From assembly GCA_041649895.1 (NCBI GenBank), contig JBAZMG010000018.1, positions 1 to 16,744 of the forward strand: 16,744 nucleotides of DNA, written 5' to 3'. Shown here piece by piece: positions 7,409 through 13,358 of the stretch. Made by a program: the position numbers and the translations under genes. The notes below the pieces were generated by a model. That model was not told the DNA's origin and did no database searches. It saw nothing but the letters and a program-made list of their open reading frames with translations. Every line of letters starts with the position of its first letter. Position 1 is the stretch's first letter. This DNA comes from STD1-204 sp041649895. Lineage in GTDB: Bacteria; Patescibacteriota; Minisyncoccia; Minisyncoccales; Minisyncoccaceae.

Positions 7409-7448
7409 TGTTTGTTTCCTCAATGTTTGGGCCCTCAAGTCCTAAAGA

Positions 7449-8387
7449 CTATTGTTTGGCGTAATTGTTTGATAGGTCGGAAATTCTTTGGTTATATTCT
7501 GACGCGGTGATAATACTCTTGGCGAATAGTTTGTTTATGCCCGCAAAATAGTTTTGTTGGATTTGAGATGTTGGTATGGTTCCGCTGTATTCCCGAACTA
7601 TATCTATTAAACCCGTAAAGTATGCGCTTCCATATCTCCCTATGTTTTGAGATACCGCATTATCAACGTTTGCACCAACTCCCGCTTTGGTACCCTGACC
7701 ATCACTAACGCCATTTCGATAATGTTTTAGAGTTGTTCCATATCTTGTAAGAACAATATATTGCCAGGTACTTGGAGAGAAAAAGGATCCATTTTCTATA
7801 TTGCCGCTTCCCCATGTTCCGTTAGTAATAGAGGAAAGGAGTTTCAAATTTGCACCATTACCGCTATAAGTTGTAAAACCCATCCAATACCCGGGACTGC
7901 TGTCCCCCGCACTTTTCGTTAAAAAACCATAAATGTTATTAATTGCTGTACTCCCTGTGTAATACACCCAAGCTTCTACTGAGAAATCACCAACCCCGAA
8001 ATCTAAATTCCCACTTGCCGGGTCTCCAATATTTACATAATCATTACCGCCATCAAATGCCAAGCAGTTATTCGAAATACAGTTTGTTCCTGTCCGCCAT
8101 CCATCCGTTGTGTCAAAATTAAAATTAGTCAAGGTGCCGCTATTATTGCCACTCCAAGAATCAACAGCGGCTATACTGCTTCCACTGCTCGCATCGTCAA
8201 ATTTCCATTCAGAAACTAAATCATCCATCAAGGAATTGCGCAAAGAGTTGGAAAACACCTGTGCTTTGGCGATAGTTGCCTTCTGTGTCGTCGAACTCAT
8301 CCCCACGATAATCAAAGCCGATAATATTCCGATTATCGCGATAACAACGAGAAGTTCTATTAAAGTGAATGCATTAATTTTTCGCAT
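7449..8387 (-). CDS. LamG-domain type IV pilin-like protein P2
   Basis: The 312 residues begin with the 6-residue leader MRKINA, then FTLIELL and a pilin helix. STTQKATIAKAQVFSNSLRN, SEWKFDDASSGSS, TTDGWRTG and C103/C108 follow. The LamG-like domain has DFSVEAWVYY, a WQYIVLTRYG strand and FTGLIDIVREY, and the tail ends NNYAKQ. The first 110 residues are nearly those of P5 and P1, while the LamG core is distinct and rich in Gly, Ser and Asn. The start overlaps P1 by 14 bases without a Shine-Dalgarno site. The stop is TAG, unlike the other array genes, and is followed by a 40-base spacer. It is presumed to be a secreted pilin-like surface protein. Confidence 0.88.
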   Translation of the reverse strand: MRKINAFTLIELLVVIAIIGILSALIIVGMSSTTQKATIAKAQVFSNSLRNSLMDDLVSEWKFDDASSGSSIAAVDSWSGNNSGTLTNFNFDTTDGWRTGTNCISNNCLAFDGGNDYVNIGDPASGNLDFGVGDFSVEAWVYYTGSTAINNIYGFLTKSAGDSSPGYWMGFTTYSGNGANLKLLSSITNGTWGSGNIENGSFFSPSTWQYIVLTRYGTTLKHYRNGVSDGQGTKAGVGANVDNAVSQNIGRYGSAYFTGLIDIVREYSGTIPTSQIQQNYFAGINKLFAKSIITASEYNQRISDLSNNYAKQ

Positions 8388-9318
8388 GGTTTGATGTTAA
8401 TCCCGCAATTCTTTTTTGATATTCAGCTGTACTGATAATTTGTTTGGTAAAAATCTTGTTCAGTCCCGCAAAATAGTTTTGTTGGATTTGAGAGGTTGGC
8501 ATTGCAGCGTCAAAAATACGAGCATCGTCAATTAAACCGGAAACGTAGTAAGCACCTGCACCAAATGTCCCTATTCGAAAAGCAACGCCCAATTGCTCCA
8601 TTGCTACATAAACTCCCGCATTATCAGTCGTATCATCTGCTCTCGTTCCGTTAAGATATATTTTCATTCCAGCCGAACTTTCCGAACCGTCATATGTGGC
8701 AACAATATTAATCCATTGATTTTCGTAATTAGTAAGGGGTGCATTATAATACCTTCTGATGTACGCGGTAGTACCGTCATATAAACTAAAAGATAATTTA
8801 TCTTCACTTGTAAGCCAAAGAAGGTATTGATAACTAACCACATATTTCCCCATTAGTCCTTTTCTTGTCATATCGCTCATTTTAAACCATCCGCTCAAGG
8901 TGAAGGGGTTATCAATTGTTCCATTACCAAAATCAAGCGAGGTGTTTGTCCCACAATCCACATAATCATTGCTTCCGTCAAGCAGCAAGCAATTGCCAGA
9001 AAGACAATTTGCTCCCGTTCTCCAACCGTCTGTAGTATTAAAATCAAAATTAACCAAATCTCCATCGTTCATACGATTCCAAGAATCAACAGCGGCTATA
9101 CTACTTCCACTACTCGCATCGTCAAATTTCCACTCGGAAACCAAATCATCCATCAAAGAATTACGCAAGGAATTGGAAAACACCTGCGCTTTGGCAATTG
9201 TGGCTTTTTGCGTTGTTGAATTCATCCCAATAATGACCAAAGCGGAAAGGATACCAATAATCGCCATTACCACCAATAGTTCAATTAAAGTAAAAGCTTT
9301 GAATAACTTTTTATTCAT
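8374..9318 (-). CDS. LamG-domain type IV pilin-like protein P1 (first of the array)
   Basis: At 314 residues this is the longest of the eight. Leader MNKKLFKA precedes FTLIELL. The pilin helix, STTQKATIAKAQVFSNSLRN, SEWKFDDASSGSS and C105/C110 are followed by a LamG-like domain (PFTLSGWFKM, WINIVATYDG, VSGLIDDARIFD). The tail is TAEYQKRIAGLTSNHAKN. The N-terminal block is shared with P2 and P5 and the tail with P4. The usual tail Tyr is His (CAT), which still creates the ATG for P2. A TATAAT box ends 7 bases before the ATG and no Shine-Dalgarno site is visible, so the transcript is probably leaderless. As the promoter-proximal gene it may be the most expressed member. No pilus motor or peptidase gene is nearby. 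Confidence 0.88.
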   Translation of the reverse strand: MNKKLFKAFTLIELLVVMAIIGILSALVIIGMNSTTQKATIAKAQVFSNSLRNSLMDDLVSEWKFDDASSGSSIAAVDSWNRMNDGDLVNFDFNTTDGWRTGANCLSGNCLLLDGSNDYVDCGTNTSLDFGNGTIDNPFTLSGWFKMSDMTRKGLMGKYVVSYQYLLWLTSEDKLSFSLYDGTTAYIRRYYNAPLTNYENQWINIVATYDGSESSAGMKIYLNGTRADDTTDNAGVYVAMEQLGVAFRIGTFGAGAYYVSGLIDDARIFDAAMPTSQIQQNYFAGLNKIFTKQIISTAEYQKRIAGLTSNHAKN

Positions 9319-9325
9319 TGATGAT

Positions 9326-9354
9326 ATTATAACAAAATTTATGAAAAATAAAAA
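9326..9354 (-). promoter_or_regulatory. Promoter of the pilin array
   Basis: A perfect TATAAT (9326-9331) is preceded by TGT, an extended -10 pattern. A poor -35 candidate TTTTTA (9349-9354) at 17-base spacing falls in the U-tract of the gap terminator. The -10 box ends 7 bases before the P1 ATG, implying transcription starts at or within a base or two of the start codon. Confidence 0.6.
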
Positions 9355-9387
9355 TGCCCTGTAGTAGAGCGAAGCACACTACAGGGC
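9343..9387 (-). terminator. Intrinsic terminator of gap
   Basis: On the minus strand, GCCCTGTAGT and ACTACAGGGC (9378-9387 with 9356-9365) form a perfect 10-bp stem around a 12-base loop. ATTTTTATTTTT (9355-9344) follows. This is a textbook rho-independent terminator between gap and the pilin array. Confidence 0.9.
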
Positions 9388-9422
9388 TAAAACATTTGGC
9401 TTGTTTTATTTTTTTGAGAAAA

Positions 9423-10427
9423 TTAAAGGGTGTGGGCGATGAAATCGGCCATTTCCGCCAAGCGAGCGGAATAACCCCACTCATTATCGTACCAGGATAA
9501 AACTTTTACCATATTTTTGTTTACCATAGTGGATGGCAAATCAATGATTGAGGAATAAAAATTGCCAATATAGTCGGAAGACACCAACGGTTTCTCTTCC
9601 GCCCACAAAATGCCTTCAAAATCTCCGTTATTCGCTCTTTCTCTGAAAATTCCATTTAATTCTTCAATTGTTGTGTCTTTTTTAAGCTCACACACCAAAT
9701 CAACCAAAGAAACAACAGGTGTTGGAACTCTTATGGAAATACCGTCCAATTTTCCCTTGACTGATGGCACCACTTTGCCGATGGCCTTGGCGGCCCCTGT
9801 CGTAGTGGGGATAATATTTTCCGCCGCGCTCCTCGCCCTGCGCAGATCCTTGTGTGGTAAGTCTAAAATGCGCTGGTCGTTGGTATAAGAATGGATGGTG
9901 GTCATAAATCCATTAGCAATGCCGAATTCCTCTTCCAGTATTTTTACGAGCGGAGCCAAGCAATTTGTGGTACAAGAACCCATATCTATTATCGGCTCAT
10001 CTTTGTACTCGTCTTCGTTTATACCCAAAAGATACGATGGGATATCGTCTGATTTTGCCGGAGCGGAAATAATCACTCTTTTCGCACCCGCCTCAATATG
10101 TTTTCCCGCGCCCTCTTTGTCCGTAAATAATCCGGTGCATTCAAGCACAACATCAACGCCTAAATCCTTCCAAGGCAATTGCGCCGGATCTTTTTCTGAG
10201 AGCAATTTTATTTTCTTGCTGTCTATTTCCAGATAATCAGATCCAAAAGAAACTTCCCCTTCATAAATACCGTAAGCGGAATCGTATTTAAACAAGTGTG
10301 CCAATGTTTCGGCATTGGCCAGGTCATTAATGGCGACAACATCAACATCAAGCTCGTTGCCGATAATATTTTTGAGAACACAGCGGCCGACTCGGCCAAA
10401 TCCATTGATTGCGATTTTTTTAGGCAT
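9423..10427 (-). CDS. gap: Glyceraldehyde-3-phosphate dehydrogenase, type I
   Basis: The full-length 334-residue enzyme starts with the NAD-binding INGFGRVGR motif (7-15). It has INDL with Asp35, the usual adenosine-ribose-binding acid of NAD-dependent forms. The signature SCTTNC places the catalytic Cys at 152, and the general base His179 is in TTIHSYTND. PHKDLRRAR (Pro191) also fits the glycolytic NAD-type enzyme rather than the NADP-type gluconeogenic one. It converts glyceraldehyde-3-phosphate, phosphate and NAD+ to 1,3-bisphosphoglycerate in the cytoplasm. With enolase nearby and an ADP-forming acetyl-CoA synthetase downstream, it supports a fermentative glycolytic pathway. It has its own promoter region and a strong terminator, so it is probably monocistronic. 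No Shine-Dalgarno site precedes the ATG. Confidence 0.97.
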   Translation of the reverse strand: MPKKIAINGFGRVGRCVLKNIIGNELDVDVVAINDLANAETLAHLFKYDSAYGIYEGEVSFGSDYLEIDSKKIKLLSEKDPAQLPWKDLGVDVVLECTGLFTDKEGAGKHIEAGAKRVIISAPAKSDDIPSYLLGINEDEYKDEPIIDMGSCTTNCLAPLVKILEEEFGIANGFMTTIHSYTNDQRILDLPHKDLRRARSAAENIIPTTTGAAKAIGKVVPSVKGKLDGISIRVPTPVVSLVDLVCELKKDTTIEELNGIFRERANNGDFEGILWAEEKPLVSSDYIGNFYSSIIDLPSTMVNKNMVKVLSWYDNEWGYSARLAEMADFIAHTL

Positions 10428-10436
10428 AAAATTAAA

Positions 10437-10488
10437 ATTATACTTATAATCTTGAGCTAATTTTACTATTAAAAAGAATATTAAGCAA
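10437..10488 (-). promoter_or_regulatory. Promoter region of gap
   Basis: The better match is TTGCTT (10483-10488), a 17-base spacer and TAAAAT (10460-10465), with a start near 10453 and a leader of about 25 bases. A second perfect TATAAT (10437-10442) lies 9 bases before the ATG but has no good -35 box. If used, it would give an almost leaderless message. Confidence 0.6.
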
Positions 10489-10493
10489 TATAT

Positions 10494-10537
10494 AAAAAAA
10501 TCGCCTCAAACAAAGCTGTAAACTAAGTTATTGGCGA
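10494..10537 (-). terminator. Possible terminator after the small membrane protein gene
   Basis: TCGCC (10533-10537, read on the minus strand) pairs with GGCGA (10501-10505), and seven Ts follow. The stem is only 5 bp, the loop is long, and it overlaps the stop region, so this is weak. Confidence 0.35.
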
Positions 10538-10864
10538 AATGTTTTTCGCGGAAGGATTTTTACAGTCCCTCTTTCGCAGGCAAAGTAGCACTATGGCGGG
10601 AACGCCTATCGCAAGGAATTCCCAACTACCAATCGCGATAATCGCAACAGATATTCCGATAATCTTGCATTTATCGCTCTCGTTGAACAATGGCGTTTTC
10701 TCGCCATAATTTTTCATCGACGATACAGGCAAACGCTTTGCGGCCTCGGCAAGCAACGCGAGAAGCATGAACACAACCGCAATGAAAATAATGATCATAA
10801 GTAATACTCCGATCATTCCCAATGGTTGTGCATACGCTGAAAAAACCGGGTTATTAAAGAACAT
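10523..10864 (-). CDS. Small two-helix membrane protein, function unknown
   Basis: I do not recognise a family for this 113-residue protein. It has a short N-terminus (MFFNNPVFSAYAQPLG) and a strongly hydrophobic segment at about 16-40. A soluble loop with charged residues (KNYGEKTPLFNESDKCK) follows, then a second hydrophobic segment at about 68-95 and a basic tail (LRKRDCKNPSAKN). This suggests an inner-membrane protein with a small loop. The coding case is supported by a good Shine-Dalgarno (AGGAG, 9 bases before the ATG) and a dedicated promoter with a TTGACA -35 box. It lies between the glutaredoxin gene and gap without an obvious functional link. The palindrome over its -35 box suggests it is specifically repressed or activated. 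Confidence 0.7.
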   Translation of the reverse strand: MFFNNPVFSAYAQPLGMIGVLLMIIIFIAVVFMLLALLAEAAKRLPVSSMKNYGEKTPLFNESDKCKIIGISVAIIAIGSWEFLAIGVPAIVLLCLRKRDCKNPSAKNISPIT

Positions 10865-10884
10865 TTTTCATCACTCCTGTTTTA

Positions 10885-10915
10885 ATAATCACATATATTG
10901 ACACTTTTGTCAATA
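10885..10915 (-). promoter_or_regulatory. Promoter with operator-like palindrome upstream of the small membrane protein
   Basis: The -35 box is a consensus TTGACA (10908-10913). GATTAT (10885-10890) at 17-base spacing, preceded by TGT, is the likely extended -10 box. A perfect dyad with 8-base arms TATTGACA/TGTCAATA (10896-10903 and 10908-10915) and a 4-base centre covers the -35 box, a typical repressor-site geometry. Confidence 0.6.
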
Positions 10916-10919
10916 GCTA

Positions 10920-11162
10920 CTAATCTTCGTCTTTCAGGCCCAAGCTCTCAACTATACGCCTTCGGTCAAATCCGACAATAAATTCGCCATTAATATCCAA
11001 AACCGGAACCGTCATTTGGTTTGTTTTTTGAACCATTTCTTCTTGAGCTTCTTTGTCCGCTAAAACATCAATTACTTCAAACTGAACATCGTGTTCTTGT
11101 AAAAACTTTTTTAAAGTAACGCAATAGGAACAGGTTGGGGTGGTAAATAATCTGATGGCCAT
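10920..11162 (-). CDS. Glutaredoxin-like thiol-disulfide protein
   Basis: This 80-residue protein consists of a single thioredoxin/glutaredoxin fold. Redox motif CSYC (Cys11, Cys14) follows the first strand (IRLFTTPT). The cis-proline loop TVPV (51-54) and a GFD segment near 64-66 complete the expected thiol-binding site. The length and CxxC form fit NrdH-like or glutaredoxin-like proteins, which can be reduced by a thioredoxin reductase rather than glutathione. A thioredoxin-reductase-like gene lies one gene upstream, supporting that pairing as an inference. It follows enolase by 12 bases with no Shine-Dalgarno site. The likely substrates (ribonucleotide reductase, peroxiredoxins or other thiols) cannot be told from this window. 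Confidence 0.88.
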   Translation of the reverse strand: MAIRLFTTPTCSYCVTLKKFLQEHDVQFEVIDVLADKEAQEEMVQKTNQMTVPVLDINGEFIVGFDRRRIVESLGLKDED

Positions 11163-11174
11163 AATATCTAATGT

Positions 11175-12440
11175 TTAATGCTTAATATTTAATAAATCTT
11201 TTTCTATTTTTAACAAACGGTTGTATTTTGCCACGCGCTCCCCGCGCGCCGGCGCTCCCGCTTTTATAAAATCCGCGTGAACTCCCACAGCCAAGTCGGC
11301 GATAAAATCATCTGTTGTCTCTCCTGATCGATGAGAAATTATAATTTTCCAGCCATAATCTTGCGCCAGCTTTGCCGAATTTATCAATTCCGTCACCGTA
11401 CCGATCTGATTTAGCTTCAACAAGACCGCGTTGCAAGCGTTTTTTTCTTTCGCCTCTTTAATATATTTTGAATTGCTGACCAAGAGATCATCGCCCACAA
11501 CCATAATATTTTTACCGAGCGTTTCCGTAATTCGGACAAATCCTTTCCAATCGTTTTCCTCAAAGGGATCTTCTATTCCGATAATGGGATAATTGCGAAT
11601 CAAGTTTTCGTAATAATTCAAAAGTTCTTCCGTGGTAAACACACCCATCTGCGTTTTATAATAACCGCCGGTTCCATCCTTAGCGTAAAATTGCGAAGCG
11701 GCCGTGTCTAAAATAATATCCACTTCGTCGAAATATTTTGATTTTTGGATCGCTTTCACGATCAACCCCAACGCAACCTCGGGAACGGTCAATGGCGGCG
11801 CAAATCCGCCCTCGTCGCCCACATTGATCGCTAACGAAGAAAAATTCTGACTGATGAAGCCCTTCAATTGATAATATATTTCCGATCCGGCTCGCAGATC
11901 TTCTTCAAAGCTACCCCTCTTCGGCACGACCATAAATTCCTGAAAATCAATATCATTACCGGCGTGCGCTCCTCCGTTTATCACGTTAAAGCAGGCGCGA
12001 GGCATAAAAAATTCTTTTCTTTTTTTCGCGATGCTTCCGATGTGCGCGTAAAGCGGTTTACCCAACGAGCCCGCGGCGGCGCGGCAGACAGCCATAGAAA
12101 CCGCGAGGGTCGCGTTCGCGCCCAATTTTGATTTGTTCGGAGTATCATCCAATTTTATAAGGATATTGTCTATCTCCTCTTGGTCTTTCGCGTCCTTAGC
12201 GAGCAATTTTGGGGCGATGATATCATTTATGTTTTCAACAGCAGCCAACACACCTTTACCGCCGTATCTTTTCCCTTGATCGCGCAATTCAACGGCCTCT
12301 CTCTCGCCTGTTGAAGCCCCGGAAGGAACACTATCAACAAAAACGCCCGCGCTCGTGGCACACTCCACTTCCACGGTCGGATTACCGCGCGAATCCAATA
12401 TCTCTCTCGCCTTTATGGATTGTATTAATGTTTTATCCAT
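11175..12440 (-). CDS. eno: Enolase
   Basis: I set the start at 12440 (MDKTLIQSIKAREILDSRG, 421 residues). An upstream in-frame start at 12488 would add 16 residues inside the trxB-like gene that have no counterpart in enolases. The enzyme dehydrates 2-phosphoglycerate to phosphoenolpyruvate using Mg2+. The expected active-site segments are all present: SGASTGE loop, NGGAHAGN, DFQEFM, GDEGGF, the metal ligands in ILDTAAS, IEDPF and GDDLLVSN, the catalytic lysine in LLKLNQIGT, and SHRSGET. Small departures from the commonest forms (DDLLVSN for DDLFVTN, KLNQ for KPNQ) are conservative. Its ATG overlaps the upstream stop by 8 bases (ATGGATAA), and the glutaredoxin gene follows 12 bases later, so it sits in an operon. 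Confidence 0.97.
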   Translation of the reverse strand: MDKTLIQSIKAREILDSRGNPTVEVECATSAGVFVDSVPSGASTGEREAVELRDQGKRYGGKGVLAAVENINDIIAPKLLAKDAKDQEEIDNILIKLDDTPNKSKLGANATLAVSMAVCRAAAGSLGKPLYAHIGSIAKKRKEFFMPRACFNVINGGAHAGNDIDFQEFMVVPKRGSFEEDLRAGSEIYYQLKGFISQNFSSLAINVGDEGGFAPPLTVPEVALGLIVKAIQKSKYFDEVDIILDTAASQFYAKDGTGGYYKTQMGVFTTEELLNYYENLIRNYPIIGIEDPFEENDWKGFVRITETLGKNIMVVGDDLLVSNSKYIKEAKEKNACNAVLLKLNQIGTVTELINSAKLAQDYGWKIIISHRSGETTDDFIADLAVGVHADFIKAGAPARGERVAKYNRLLKIEKDLLNIKH

Positions 12441-13356
12441 TTTTTGCTTCCAAATATTTATAAGCTGACATCGCCGCCTTGGCACCATCGGCGGCGGCTA
12501 CCACTACTTGTTTTAAAAATCCGTCCGTAATGTCTCCGGCCGCGAACAAACCCGGAGTTTTTGTCGCCAAAGTATTATGGTCAACGATAATTTCTTTTTT
12601 TGAATTCAAATCGACAAAATTTTCCACGATGTGTGAAGCGGGCTCATAACCTATTTGCACAAACACTCCGCGTACGGCTAATTTTTTCTCCTGTCCCGTA
12701 GCTCGGTCAATGTAAACAAGTTCTTGCGCGAAATTTTCGCCGTTTATTTCTTTAATATCGGCATTGAGAATAATTTCGATCTTATTGCTCTCTCTCACCC
12801 TCTTCTGATTTTCTTCATCCGCCCTTACCTTGTCGCCATATTCCAGAATATAGATCTTGTTCGCGTAATTTCGCATAAAAAGAGCTGACTCAAATCCGGC
12901 GTTTCCTCCTCCCGCGACAACAATATCTTTGCCCTCGAAGAAGGGACCATCACAAGTGGTGCAATGGCTTACCCCCTTCCCCATAAATTCGTGCTCGCCC
13001 TTAACTCCAAGCTTCCGGGCTTTCGCTCCGGCGGAGATGATCACAGTCTTTGCCTCGATAAATTCGCTGTCCTCAAAGATTATTTTAAAATTATCATTCA
13101 CAAGATCGATCTCGTGCAGATCTTCGCTTCTTATCTCCACGTCTTTGCTTTTTAACTGGCTTTCAAATCTTTCAATTAATTCCAATCCCGAAATTTTTTC
13201 AAAACCCGGATAATTTTCAATATCAACCGCTTTATTCGCCATTTGTCCGCCAAAACTTTTGGCAATCAAAATTGCTTTCATTTTTTGCCTGGCCGCGTAG
13301 ATACCGGCTGTAATGCCGGCCGGACCGCCCCCAATAATCGCCACATCATAAATCAT
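12433..13356 (-). CDS. trxB: Thioredoxin-reductase-like flavoprotein, possibly NADH-dependent
   Basis: The 307 residues have the low-molecular-weight thioredoxin reductase layout. The FAD-binding GGGPAG is at 9-14 and the redox pair C132/C135 is in HCTTCDG. The nucleotide-binding GGGNAG is at 149-154, and the C-terminal FAD motif FAAGDITD is followed by KQVVVAAADGAKAA. It would pass electrons from a nicotinamide cofactor through FAD and the disulfide to a thioredoxin- or glutaredoxin-like partner. The NADPH-recognition pattern HRRxxFR is absent. The equivalent stretch ILEYGDKVRAD places a glutamate after the strand, resembling the reductase part of NADH-dependent AhpF. The start is the first ATG, 2 bases after galU. 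The neighbouring glutaredoxin-like gene is a plausible partner. Confidence 0.92.
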   Translation of the reverse strand: MIYDVAIIGGGPAGITAGIYAARQKMKAILIAKSFGGQMANKAVDIENYPGFEKISGLELIERFESQLKSKDVEIRSEDLHEIDLVNDNFKIIFEDSEFIEAKTVIISAGAKARKLGVKGEHEFMGKGVSHCTTCDGPFFEGKDIVVAGGGNAGFESALFMRNYANKIYILEYGDKVRADEENQKRVRESNKIEIILNADIKEINGENFAQELVYIDRATGQEKKLAVRGVFVQIGYEPASHIVENFVDLNSKKEIIVDHNTLATKTPGLFAAGDITDGFLKQVVVAAADGAKAAMSAYKYLEAKNG

Positions 13357-13358
13357 AA

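Noticed and set aside
7409..7438. TTG start for P3 at 7438
   Set aside because: It would give a 20-residue leader; the ATG at 7408 has a Shine-Dalgarno site and a 10-residue leader.
12441..12488. Longer start for enolase at 12488
   Set aside because: The extra 16 residues are not enolase-like and lie in another frame of the reductase gene's 3' end; MDKTLIQSIKARE is the usual type of N-terminus.
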